A stretch of DNA of 64,000 bases from Sanderia malayensis (Eukaryota > Cnidaria > Scyphozoa > Semaeostomeae > Pelagiidae), in the NCBI GenBank assembly GCA_013076295.1, contig RQOL01000482.1:108448-172447 (forward strand). Direction: 5' to 3'. The notes under the pieces were generated by a model. That model saw only the letters and a program-made list of their open reading frames with translations. It made no database searches and was not told where the DNA came from. Made by a program: the position numbers and the translations under genes. Below are positions 36,072-47,975 of this stretch, piece by piece (position 1 is the first letter of the stretch; every line of letters begins with the position of its first letter).

Positions 36072-37281
36072 TCTTCCCCCCTGGCAGCGCCCGCCCTGCC
36101 GCCCCCCTGAAAGCCGTTTCTGAAAGTTGATAACTTCAGTGTGAAGTTTGAAAAAAAATAGTTGCCTTCAAAAATGTAATCAATCCTGGAAAATTTAAAC
36201 TCAATGTCTAATAAAAAATATATCAAACTGTAGCTAAGAAAACAGCGAATCTGATTAAAATATTAACATTTCTTAACAGTGTTGTTTTGAATTTTATAAG
36301 GGAGTATTTAGTGCAGCCCAAGACAAAAGCCGTGAAAAAATTTATTCAGCAGGCAACTTTCAAAACACAAAAACCTCCCTAACTTGGTCAAAATTAGTCC
36401 ATTTGAACTCAAATTACACCAACATGAAGCTAATAGCTTGGCGAACATTTATCGAAAGTATTTGGGTGAAAAAAACAAAGTTTTGGCAGGTTAAAAATTA
36501 ATTTTCGCAAATGCAAAACACACTCGTGTTGCTTGAAAATTTCGTGTTTTCCAGCAAAATCCAAACTCGGCTAAAACTGTCCAAAAACAGAGGAAAATCA
36601 GCAAAACAAAAAAAACAAAGCCAGATAACTTTAGTTCTCGTGTAAATAAACAGTTATCGAAAGTTTAAATGGACAAAATCGGCCCAGAACGACCCGAGAA
36701 AATCAAAATTGTCTTCGTGTTTTGGTTTAGCCCTCGAGCCGAAAGAAAAACGTGAGGTTAAACAAAACAAAACTCGTGCTATTTTCGACCAAAAACAATT
36801 AAATAAAGGAAATACCTTGAAATAATTGTCCACCAATTGTCTCCACAGGTCCTGACAACAATTGACACGTCTTTACAATTGATTTCCGGCACGTATTCAC
36901 GTTTAAACCCGAGTAACTTGCCGCCCGTTCAACTAAAGAAACACCTGCTTCTCCCTGCTCGTTTTGCATCTCATTAACTCGGTCCTCGGAACTTTCTAGA
37001 AGGTCGGAACACAAAATGGGCCATAACTCCCGAACGGCTGGGGCTAGAAATTAGCGGAGTGCTTTACTTTCATCGGCAGAATGCAGCGATCATTTTGGTA
37101 CCAATTTGAACCCTTATTGACCCCCAGGAAAAAAGCCTTTATGAAATCAAGCCCCGCTCCTTTGATCCCATTGTTTGGTCGAACGTCGATTGTTCAAAAG
37201 ACAATGGTGATTGTTCAAGAAACAATAGGTCATTGTTTAGAGTCGGCGGGTCACGTGTGATCACATTTTATTATATATAGA
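36072..37281 (-). repeat. B block forming the 5' end of Helitron copy 1
   Basis: Lacks the first ~60 bp at the array side. It is also a shortened version: crossover between the internal ~85-bp repeats near CAACATGAAGCTAATA (36420-36440), a different point from that at 25.5 kb. The outer end begins TCTATATATAATAAAATG on the minus strand. Contains the 71-codon frame at 37014-36799. Confidence 0.82.
36799..37014 (-). CDS. Conserved 71-codon leader frame in Helitron B blocks
   Basis: Starts about 267 bases inside the element's TC end and reads MCSDLLESSEDRVNEMQNEQ... to ...GGQLFQGISFI. Equivalent frames, same start, are at 21022-20807, 25875-25552, 40430-40119, 45895-45680 and 49200-48889; 42994-42797 keeps only the later part. 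Near its end is AAG|GTATTTCC, a possible splice donor, so it may be a 5' exon rather than a free peptide gene. No known domain. It could equally be chance openness conserved by recent copying. Confidence 0.3.
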   Translation of the reverse strand: MCSDLLESSEDRVNEMQNEQGEAGVSLVERAASYSGLNVNTCRKSIVKTCQLLSGPVETIGGQLFQGISFI

Positions 37282-37386
37282 CTAGCCGGGGGCCCGGTCG
37301 CTTCGCTCCCTCCCCGGAGCCCATCAAGTACAAAAGCTTAATGTGGTTGGCGCGCTTCGCGCGCTGCATTCGCTCCCGCTCATGCC
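37282..37386 (-). repeat. Helitron 3'-terminal module (unit 3, terminal)
   Basis: CTAG at 37282-37285 directly follows the copy 1 TC end. Both hairpins are intact. Confidence 0.85.
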
Positions 37387-37528
37387 CATACATACATACA
37401 TACATACATACATACATACATACATACATACATACATACATACCCTACATACATACATACATACATACATACCCTACATACATACCCTACTTACATACAT
37501 ACCCTACATACATACATACATACATGGG
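37387..37528. repeat. CATA microsatellite (unit 3)
   Basis: Pure CATA to about 37442, then CATACCCTA interruptions. Confidence 0.9.
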
Positions 37529-37627
37529 CCGGGTTCGGTCGCTTCGCTCCCTCCCCGGAGCCGTCAAGTAAACAAAGCTTAATCTGGATGGCGCGCTTCG
37601 CGCGCTGCATTCGCTGCCGCTCATGCC
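37529..37627 (-). repeat. Internal Helitron 3' module (unit 3, second)
   Basis: Preceded by ATGGG instead of CTAG. One base shorter in the GGAGCCGTCAAG segment. Confidence 0.83.
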
Positions 37628-39205
37628 CATACATACATACATACATACATACATACCCTACAATACATACCCTACAATACAAACACTACAATACATACCC
37701 TACAATACAAACCCTACAATACAAACCCTACAATACATACCCTACAATACAAACCCTACCATACATACCCTACAATACATACCCTACATAACATACCCTA
37801 CAATACAAACCCTACAATACATACCCTACAATACAAACCCTACAATACAAACCCTACAATACATACCCTACAATACATACCCTACAATACAAATCCTACA
37901 ATGCATACCCTACAATACAAACCCTACAATACAAACCCTACAATACAAACCCTACAATACATACCCTACAATACAAACCCTACAATACAAACCCTACAAT
38001 ACATACCCTACAATACAAACCCTACAATACATACCCTACAATACAAACCCTACAATACAAACCCTACAATACATACCCTACAATACAAACCCTACAATAC
38101 ATACCCTACATAACATACCCTACAATACATACCCTACAATACATACCCTACGATACATAGCCTACAATACATACCCTACAATACATACCCTACAATACAT
38201 ACCCTACATAACATACCCTATAATACATACCCTACAATACATACCCTACAATACATACCCTACAATACATACCCTACAATACATACCCTACAATACATAC
38301 CCTACGATACATACCTTACAATACATACCTTACTTAACATACCCCACTATACATACCCTACAATACATACCCTACAATACATACCCTACAATACAAACCC
38401 TACAATACAAACCCTACAATACATACCCTACAATACATACCTTACAATACATACCCTACAATACATACCCTACATAACATACCCTACAATACATACCCTA
38501 CAATACATACCCTACATAACATACCCTACGATACATACCTTACAATACATACCCTACAATACATACCCTACATTACATACCCTACAATACATACCCTAAA
38601 ATACATACCTTACAATACATACCCTACAATACATACCCTACGATACATACCTTACAATACATACCTTACAATACATACTTTACAATACATACCCTACAAT
38701 ACATACCCTACAATACATACCTTACAATACATACCCTACAATACATACCCTACAATACATACCCTACAATACATACCCTAAAATACATACCTTACAATAC
38801 ATACCCTACAATACATACCCTACGATACATACCTTACAATACATACCTTACAATACATACTTTACAATACATACCCTACAATACATACCCTACAATACAT
38901 ACCTTACAATACATACCTTACAATACATACCTTACAATACATACCTTAGAATACATACCCTACGATACATACCCTACGATACATACCTTACAATACATAC
39001 CCTACAATACATACCTTACAATATATACCTTAGAATACATACCCTACGATACATACCCTACGATACATACCCTACGATACATACCTTACAATACATACCC
39101 TACAATACATACCCTACAATACATACCCTACAATACATACAATACAATACATACCCTACAATACATACCCAACGATACATACCCTACAATACATACCCTA
39201 CAATA
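37628..39205. repeat. 14-bp minisatellite (unit 3)
   Basis: The left half is dominated by alternating ACAAACCC and ACATACCC units (37670-38100), the right half by CTTACAATA and CCTACGATA variants. The right part is shared base for base with unit 6. Confidence 0.92.
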
Positions 39206-40696
39206 CACACGACGCCACATTTCTAAAGAAAGTAAAGGTGGGAGGTCGAATCTTCCCCCCTGCCATGCGACCGCCCCGCGCCCACGCTGCCGCCCCCCTG
39301 AAAGCCGCTTCCAAAAGTTGATAGCTTCAGTGTGAAGTTTGAAAAAAAAAGTTGCCTTCAAAAATTTAATCAATCCTGGAAAGTTTAAACTCAATCTGTA
39401 ATAAAAAATATATCAAACTGTAGCTAAGGAAACAGCGAATCCGATAAATATATTCAGATTTCTTAACAGTGTTGTTTTGAATTTTAAGAGAGTATTTAGT
39501 GCAGCCCAACACAAAAGCCGTGAAAAAATTTATTCATCAGCCAACTTTAAGAACACAAAAATTCCCCTAACTTGGTCAAAATTTGTCCATTTGAACTCAA
39601 ATTACAGCAGCATGAAGCTAATACCTTGGCAAATAAATATCGAAAATATTTGGGTGCATATGAAAAGCTTTTCGCAATTTTAGTTGTAAATTTTTGAAGT
39701 CCAAGACATGATTTTCTTGACCAAAATTGGCAGTGAAATCAAACCCCTGCAAAAAATATCATTTCAAACACGATTCACCAAGTTTCAAATTAAATTAACG
39801 TGGCCAATTTTTGTCCTACAGAACCCACGAATATATCAACATGAAGCTAATAGCTTGGCGAACATTTATCGAAAGTATTTGGGTGAAAAAACAAAGTTTT
39901 GGCAGGTTAAAAAATGATTTTTGCAAATGCAAAACACACGCGTGTTGCTTGAAAATTTCGTGTTTTCCAGCAAAATCCAAACTCGGCTAAAACTGTCCAA
40001 AAACAGAGGAAAATCAACAAAACAAAAAAAACAAAGCCAGATAACTTTAGTTCTTGTGTAAATAAACAGTTATCGAAAGTTTAAATGGAGAAAATCGGCC
40101 TAGAACGACCCGAGAAAATCAAAATTGTCTTCCTGTTTTGGTTAGGCCCTCGAGCCGAAAGAAAAACGTGAGGTTAAACAAAACAAAACTCGTGCTATTT
40201 TCAGCCAAAAACAATGAAATAAAAGAAATACCTTGAAATAATTGTCCACACTTTGTCTCCACAGGTCCTGAGAACAATTGACATGTCTTTACAATTGATT
40301 TCCGGCACGTATTCACGTTTAAATCTGAGCAACTTGCCGCCCGTTCAACTAAAAAAACACGTGCTTCTCCCTGCTCGTTTTGCATCTCATTAACTCGGTC
40401 CTCGGAACTTTCTAGAAAGTCGGAACACAAAATGGGCCATAACTCCCGAACCGCTTGGAGTAGAAATTAGCCACATACTTTACTGTCATCAGCACAATGC
40501 AGCGATCATTTTGATACCAATTTGCACCCTTATTGACCCCCAGGAAAAAAGCCTTTTTGATTACAACGAAATCCCTTTGATCCCATTGTTTGGTAGAACG
40601 TCGATTGTTCAAAAGACAATAGTCATTGTTCAGCAAACAATAGCTCATTGTTCAGAGTCGGCGGGTCACGTGTGATCACATTTTATTATATATAGA
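39206..40696 (-). repeat. B block, full length (unit 3)
   Basis: Contains both internal ~85-bp repeats (about 39565-39655 and 39800-39890). A plus-strand 68-codon frame at 39477-39683 also recurs in units 4, 5 and 6, but it lies across the internal repeat and shows no known domain. Confidence 0.85.
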
Positions 40697-40803
40697 CTAG
40701 CCGGGGGCCCGATCGCTACGCTCCCTCCCCGGAGCCCCCCAAGCAACAAAAGTTTAATGTGGTTGGCGCGCTTCGCGCGCTGCATTCGCTCCCGCTCATG
40801 CCC
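40697..40803 (-). repeat. Helitron 3'-terminal module (unit 4, terminal)
   Basis: CTAG at 40697-40700. The loop carries GATCGCTACG in place of GGTCGCTACG. Confidence 0.85.
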
Positions 40804-40944
40804 ATACATACATACATACATACCTACATACATACATACCTACATACCTACATACATACATACATACATACATACATACATACATACATACATACATACA
40901 TACATACATACATACATACATACATACATACATACATACATGGG
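40804..40944. repeat. CATA microsatellite (unit 4)
   Basis: About 140 bp with a few CCTA interruptions at its left side. Confidence 0.92.
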
Positions 40945-41044
40945 CCGGGTTCGGTCGCTTCGCTCCCTCCCCGGAGCCCGTCAAGTAGACAAAGCTTAAT
41001 CTCGTTGGCGCGCTTCGCGCGCTGCATTCGCTGCCGCGCATGCC
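40945..41044 (-). repeat. Internal Helitron 3' module (unit 4, second)
   Basis: Preceded by ATGGG. Ends CCGCGCATGCC, a one-base change in the usual CCGCTCATGCC. Confidence 0.83.
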
Positions 41045-41927
41045 CATACATACATACATAACCTACAATACATACCCTACAATACATACCCTACAATACA
41101 TACCCTACGATACATACCCTACGATACATACCCTACGATACATACCCTACGATACATACCCTACAATACATACCTTATAATACATACCCTACAATACATA
41201 CCTTACAATACATACCCTACAATACATACCCTACAATACATACCCTACATTACATACCCTACGATACATACCCTACAATACATACCCTACAATACATACC
41301 CTACAATACATACCCTACAATACATACCCTACAATAGATACCCTACAATACATGCCCTACAATACATACCCTACAATACATACCCTACAATACATACCCT
41401 ACAATAGATACCCTACAATACATACCCTACATAACATACCCTACAATACATACCCTACAATACATACCCTACAATACATACCTTACAATACATACCTACA
41501 ATACATACCCTACAATACATACCTTACAATACATACCTTACAATACATACCTACAATACATACCCTACAATACATACCCTACAATACATACCCTACAACA
41601 AATACCCTACAATACATACCCTACACTAAATACCCTACAATAAATACCCTACATAACATACCCTACAATACATACCCTAGAATACATACCCTACAATACA
41701 TACCCTACGATACATACCCTACATAACATACCCTACGATACATACCCTACAATACATACCCTACCATACATACCCTACAATACATACCCTACCATACATA
41801 CCCTACAATACATACCCTACATAACATACCCTACAATACATACCCTACAATACATACCCTACATAACATACCCTACAATACATACCCTACAATACATACC
41901 CCACAATACATACCCTACAATACATAC
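41045..41927. repeat. 14-bp minisatellite (unit 4)
   Basis: About 60 units, including CCTACGATA runs at 41105-41160 and a few units with a single-base dropout (41485-41560). Confidence 0.9.
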
Positions 41928-43391
41928 TTCGACGCAACATTTCTAAAGAACGGAAAGGTGGGAGGTCGAATCTCCCCCCTGCCATGCGACCGCCCGCGCC
42001 CACGCTGCCCCCCTGAAAGCCGCTTCCGAAAGTTGATAACTTCAGTGTGAAGTTTGAAAAAAAAAGTTGCCTTCAAAAATTTAATCAATCCTGGAAAATT
42101 TAAACTCAATCTCTAATAAAAATTATATCAAACTGTAGCTAAGAAAACAGCGAATCCGATAAAAATATTCACATTTCTTAACAGTGTTGTTTTGAATTTT
42201 AAGCGAGTATTTAGTGCAGCCCAAGACAAAAGCCGTGAAAAAATTTATTCATCAGCCAACTTTAAAAACACAAAAATTCCCCTAACTTGGTCAAACTTTG
42301 TCCATTTTAACTCAAAATACACCAACATGAAGCTGATACCTTGGCGAATAAGTATCGAAAGTAATTGGGTGCATTTGAAATGCTTTTCGCAAATTTAGTT
42401 GGCTATTTTTGGAGCTCAAGACATGATTTTCTTGATCAAAAATAGCCGTGAAATCAAACCCGTGCAAAAAATACCAATTTAAACACGATTCACCAACTTT
42501 CAAATTCAATTAGCGTGGCCAATTTTTGTCCTACACACCCCACGAAAACATCAACTTGAAGCTAATAGCTTGGCCAACATTTATCGAAAGTCTTTGGGTG
42601 AAAAAAACAAAGTTTTGGCAGGTTAAATATTATTTTTCGCGAATGCAAAATACACGCGTGTTGCCTGAAAATTTCGTGTTTTCCAGCAGAACCCAATCTC
42701 GGCTAAAACTGTCCAAAAACATTAGAAAATCAGGAAAACAAAAAGAACAACCCCAGATAACTTTAGTTATCGTGTAAATAAACAGTTATCGAAAGTTTAA
42801 ATGGAGAAAATCGGCCCAGAACGACCCAAGAAAATCAAAATTGTCCTCGTGTTTTTGTTAGGCCCTGGGCTCAACACAAAAAACGTGAGGTGAAACAAAA
42901 CAAAACTCGTGCTATTTAAAGCCAAAAACAATTGAATAAAGGAAATACCTTGAAATAATTGTCCACCAATTGTCTCCACAGGTCTTGACAACAATTGACA
43001 CGTCTTTACAATTGATTTCCGGCAGGTATTCTAGTTTAAACCCGAGCAACTTGCCGCCGGTTCAACTAAAAAAACACGTGCTTCTCCCTGCTCGTTTTGC
43101 ATCTCATTAACTCCGTCCTCGGAACTTTCTAGAAAGTCGGAACACAAAATGGGCCATAACTCCCGAACCGTTTGGAGTAGAAATTAGCCACATACTTTAC
43201 TTTGATCAGCACAATGCAGCGATCATTTTGATACCAATTTGCACCCTTATTGAGCCCCAGAAAAAAAGCCTTTATGATATCAAGGAAATTCCTTTGATCC
43301 CATTGTTTCTTCGAACGTCGATTGTTCAAAAGACAATGGGCATTGTTCACAGTCGGCGGGTCACGTGTGATCACATTTTATTATATATAGA
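41928..43391 (-). repeat. B block, full length (unit 4)
   Basis: Retains both internal repeats. The 71-codon frame is interrupted: only the segment below 42994 is open from a Met. The segment near 42860 reads CTGGGCTCAACAC where the others have CTCGAGCCGAAAG. Confidence 0.83.
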
Positions 43392-43495
43392 CTAGCCGGG
43401 GGCACTCGCTTCGCTCGCTTCCCGGAGCCCCCGAAGCAACAAAAGTTTAATGTGGTTGGCGCGCTTCGCGCGCTGCATTTGCTCCCGCTCATGCC
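43392..43495 (-). repeat. Helitron 3'-terminal module (unit 5, terminal)
   Basis: CTAG at 43392-43395. The loop resembles the one in copies 1 and 2, but the second hairpin is the GCGCGC type, a chimera of the two module kinds. Confidence 0.85.
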
Positions 43496-43593
43496 CATAC
43501 ATACATACATACATACATACATACATACATACCTACATACCTACATACATACATACATACATACATACATACATACATACATACATACATGAG

Positions 43594-43693
43594 CCGGGTT
43601 CGGTCGCTTCGCTCCCTCCCCGGAGCCCGTCAAGTAAACAAAGCTTAATCTGGTTGGCGCGCTTCGCGCGCTGCATTCGCTCCCGCTCATGCC
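43594..43693 (-). repeat. Internal Helitron 3' module (unit 5, second)
   Basis: Preceded by ATGAG, with the GGTTCGGTCGCTTCG loop typical of internal modules. Confidence 0.83.
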
Positions 43694-44680
43694 CATACAT
43701 ACATACATACATACCCTACAATACATACCCTACAATACATACCCTACAATACATAGCCTACAATACATACCCTACGATACATACCCTACAATACATACCC
43801 TACAATACATGCCCTACATACATACCCTACATACCATACCCTACAATACATACCCTACAATACATACCCTACAATACATACCCTACAATACATACCCTAC
43901 GATACATACCATACAATACATACCCTACAATACATACCATACAATACATACCATACAATACATACCATACAATACATACCCTACAATACAAACCCTACAA
44001 AACATACCCTACAATACATACCCTACAATACATACCTTACGATACATACCTTACCATACATACCCTACAATACATACCCTACGATACATACCCTACAATA
44101 CATACCTTACAATACATACCCTACAATACATACCCTACAATACATACCCTACAATACATACCCTACAATACATACCCTACAATACATACCCTACAATAAA
44201 TACCCTACAATACATACCCTACAATACATACCCTACAATACACACCCTACAATACATGACCTACAATACATACCCTACAATACATACCCTACGATACATA
44301 CCCTACGATACATACCCTACGATACATACCCTACAATACATACCCTACAATACAAACCCTACAATACATACCCTACAATAAATACCCTACAATACATACC
44401 CTACAATACATACCCTACAATACATACCTTACAATACATACCCTACAATACATACCCTACAATACACACCCTACAATACATACCCTACAATACATACCCT
44501 ACAATACATACCCTACAATACATACCCTACAATACATACCCTACGATACATACCCTACAATACATACCCTACGATACATACCCTACAATAAATACCTTAC
44601 AATACATACCCTACAATAAATACCCTACAATAAATACCCTACAATACATACCCTACATAACATACCCTACAATACATACT
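43694..44680. repeat. 14-bp minisatellite (unit 5)
   Basis: Includes a run of CATACCATACAATA variants at 43908-43975 and CCTACGATA clusters near 44290-44330. Confidence 0.9.
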
Positions 44681-46162
44681 ACGACGCAACATTTCTAAAG
44701 AATGTAAGGGTGGGAGGTCGGATCTTCCCCCTGGCAATCGACCGCCTAGCGCCCACCCTGCCGCCCCCCTGAAAGCCGAAGGTTGATAACTTCAGTTTGA
44801 AGTTTGAAAAAAAAGTTGCCTTCAAAAATTTAATCAATCCTGGAAAATTGAAACTCAATCTCTAATAAAAATTATATCAAACTGTAGCTAAGAAAACAGC
44901 GAATCCGATAAAAATATTCACATTTCTTAACAGTGTTGTTTTGATTTTTAAGCGAGTATTTAGTGCAGCCCAAGACAAAAGACGTGAAAAAATTTATTCA
45001 TCAGCCAACTTTAAAAACACAACAATTCCCCTAACTTGGTCAAAATTTGTCCATTTGAACTCAAATTACACCAACAGGAAGCTGATACCTTGGCGAACAA
45101 GTATCGAAAGTAATTGGGTGCATTTGAAATGATTTTCGCAATTTTAGTTGTACATTTTTGAAGCCCAAGGCATGATTTTCTTCATCAAAAATAGCAGTGA
45201 AATCAAAGCCGTGCAAAAAATAGCATTTAAAGCACGATTCACCAACTTTCAAATTAAATTACCGTGGCCAATTTTCGTCCTACACACCCCACGAAAATAT
45301 CAACATGAAGGTAATAGCATGGCGAACATTTATCGAAAGTATTTGGGTGAAAAAAACGATGTTTTGGGAGGTTAAAAATTAATTTTCGCAAATGCAAAAC
45401 ACACACGTGTTGCTTGAAAATTTCGTGTTTTCCAGCAAAATGCAAACTCGGCTAAAACTGTCCAAAAACAGAGGAAAATCGACAAAACAAAAAAAACAAA
45501 GCCAGATAACATTAGTTCTCGTGCTAATAAACAGTTATCGAAAGTTTAAATGCAGAAAATCGGCCCAGAACGACCCGAGAAAATCAAAATTGTCTTGGTG
45601 TTTTGATTAGGCCCTCGAGCCGAAAGAAAAACGTGAGTTGAAACAAAACAAAACTCGTACTATTTTCGGCCAAAAACAATTAAATAAAGGAAATACCTTG
45701 AATTAATTGTCCACCAATTGTCTCCACAGGTCTTGACAACAATTGACACGTCTTTACAATTGATTTCCGCCACATATTCACGTTTAAACCCCAGCAACTT
45801 GCCGCCCGTTCAACTAAAAAAACACGTGCTTCTCCCTGCTCGTTTTGCATCTCATTAACTCGGTCCTCGGAACTTTCTAGAAAGTCGGAACACAAAATGG
45901 GCCATAACTCCCGAACGGCTGGGGTTAGAAATTAGCGGATTGCTTTACTTTCATCGGCAGAATGCAGCGATCATTTTGATACCAATTTACACCCTTATTG
46001 ACCCCCAGGAAAAAAGCCTTTATGATATCAAGCCCCGCTCCTTTGATCCCATTGTTTGGTCGAACGTTGCCATTGTTCGGTCGAACGTCGATTGTTCACC
46101 AAACAATAGGTCATTGTTCACAGTCGGCGGGTCACGTGTGATCACATTTTATTATATATAGA
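44681..46162 (-). repeat. B block, full length (unit 5)
   Basis: Near its outer end it has an extra CATTGTTCGGTCGAACG segment (about 46070-46090), a local duplication within the ATTGTT-motif cluster. The 71-codon frame is open at 45895-45680. Confidence 0.83.
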
Positions 46163-46268
46163 CTAGCCGGGGGCCCGGTCGCTTCGCTCCCTCCCCGGAG
46201 CCCCCCAAGCGACAAAAGCTTAATGTGGTTGGCGCGCTTCGCGCGCTGCATTCGCTCCCGCTCATGCC
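46163..46268 (-). repeat. Helitron 3'-terminal module (unit 6, terminal)
   Basis: CTAG at 46163-46166 abuts unit 5. Confidence 0.85.
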
Positions 46269-46325
46269 CATACATACATACATACATACATACATACATA
46301 CATACATACATACATACATACATAC

Positions 46326-46356
<31 letters not shown>

Positions 46357-46447
46357 CATACATACATACATACATACATACATACATACATACATACATA
46401 CATACATACATACATACATAACATACATACATACATACATACATGAG
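46269..46447. repeat. CATA microsatellite (unit 6), ~175 bp
   Basis: Nearly pure (CATA)n with one CTTA and one ATAACATA irregularity. Confidence 0.93.
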
Positions 46448-46547
46448 CCGGGTTCGGTCGCTTCGCTCCCTCCCCGGAGCCCGTCAAGTAAATAAAGCTT
46501 AATCTGGTTGGCGCGCTTCGCGCGCTGCATTCGCTACCGCTCATGCC
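46448..46547 (-). repeat. Internal Helitron 3' module (unit 6, second)
   Basis: Preceded by ATGAG. The second hairpin is intact. Confidence 0.83.
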
Positions 46548-47975
46548 CATACATACATACATACATACATACATACATACCCTACAATACATACCCTACG
46601 ATACATACCCTACAATACATACCCTACATAACATACCCTACAATACATAGCCTACAATACATACCCTACAATACATACCCTACAATACATACCCTACGAT
46701 ACATACCCTACAATACATACCCTACATAACATACCCTACAATACATACCCTACAATACATACCCTACAATACATACCCTACAATACATACCCTACAATAC
46801 ATACCCTACAATACATACCCTACAATACATACCCTACAATACATACCCTACAATACATACCTTACGATACATAGCCTACATAACATACCCTACAATACAT
46901 ACCCTACAATACATACCCTACGATACATAGCCTACAATACATACCCTACAATACATACCCTACAATACATACCCTACATAACATACCCTATAATACATAC
47001 CCTACAATACATACCCTACAATACATACCCTACAATACATACCCTACAATACATACCCTACAATACATACCCTACGATACATACCTTACAATACATACCT
47101 TACTTAACATACCCCACTATACATACCCTACAATACATACCCTACAATACATACCCTACAATACAAACCCTACAATACAAACCCTACAATACATACCCTA
47201 CAATACATACCTTACAATACATACCCTACAAAACATACCCTACATAACATACCCTACAATACATACCCTACAATACATACCCTACATAACATACCCTACG
47301 ATACATACCTTACAATACATACCCTACAATACATACCCTACATTACATACCCTACAATACATACCCTAAAATACATACCTTACAATACATACCCTACAAT
47401 ACATACCCTACGATACATACCTTACAATACATACCTTACAATACATACTTTACAATACATACCCTACAATACATACCCTACAATACATACCTTACAATAC
47501 ATACCCTACAATACATACCCTACAATACATACCCTACAATACATACCCTAAAATACATACCTTACAATACATACCCTACAATACATACCCTAAGATACAT
47601 ACCTTACAATACATACCTTACAATACATACTTTACAATACATACCCTACAATACATACCCTACAATACATACCTTACAATACATACCTTACAATACATAC
47701 CTTACAATACATACCTTAGAATACATACCCTACGATACATACCCTACGATACATACCTTACAATACATACCCTACAATACATACCTTACAATATATACCT
47801 TAGAATACATACCCTACGATACATACCCTACGATACATACCCTACGATACATACCTTACAATACATACCCTACAATACATACCCTACAATACATACCCTA
47901 CAATACATACAATACAATACATACCCTACAATACATACCCAACGATACATACCCTACAATACATACCCTACAATA
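46548..47975. repeat. 14-bp minisatellite (unit 6)
   Basis: From about 46877 it is collinear with unit 3 at a constant offset of 8,770 bp, with only isolated substitutions. Confidence 0.92.

Larger units (their letters stand above)
26441..37281 (-). mobile_element. Autonomous-type Helitron, copy 1 (10.8 kb)
   Basis: Complete element on the minus strand: TC start at 37281, B-type 5' block (36072-37281), short minisatellite and CATA repeats (35700-36071), 5' non-coding region, an eight-exon Rep/helicase gene (33747-27551), 3' non-coding region and a CTAG end at 26441. Autonomous and non-autonomous units share both termini, which links them to one family. CTAG, TC and the A|T logic fit canonical (Y2 Rep) Helitrons rather than Helentrons. 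I saw no endonuclease or OTU domain. Confidence 0.85.
37282..40696 (-). mobile_element. Non-autonomous Helitron, unit 3
   Basis: About 3.4 kb: two 3' modules (37282-37386, 37529-37627), CATA repeats, a 1.6-kb minisatellite and a full B block with TC at 40696. Its right-hand ~2.6 kb (about 38107-40690) is almost identical to 46877-49460 of unit 6. Confidence 0.83.
40697..43391 (-). mobile_element. Non-autonomous Helitron, unit 4
   Basis: About 2.7 kb: two 3' modules (40697-40803, 40945-41044) around a long CATA tract, a ~0.9 kb minisatellite and a full B block ending with TC at 43391. Confidence 0.83.
43392..46162 (-). mobile_element. Non-autonomous Helitron, unit 5
   Basis: About 2.8 kb: two 3' modules (43392-43495, 43594-43693), CATA, a ~1 kb minisatellite (43694-44680) and a full B block (44681-46162). 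The terminal module is of the autonomous type (CACTCGCTTCGCTCGCTT loop), so terminus types mix between element classes. Confidence 0.83.

Noticed and set aside
37623..38477. Long open frames coding periodic peptides such as YNTYPTIHTLQYIP
   Set aside because: They are translations of the 14-bp minisatellite, which has no plus-strand stops. The same occurs in every array, so these are not genes.
39477..39683. A 68-codon plus-strand frame repeated in several B blocks
   Set aside because: It spans an internal non-coding repeat, runs antisense to the element and has no domain. Recent copying explains its recurrence.
46132..46530. Recurring frames with [25 protein letters not shown] sequence
   Set aside because: They come from the GC-rich hairpin 3' modules of the Helitrons. 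Their recurrence reflects the terminus, and base changes follow stem pairing rather than codon positions.
46262..46592. Frames coding CMYVCMYV or IHTYIHTY runs
   Set aside because: Direct products of the CATA microsatellite on either strand.
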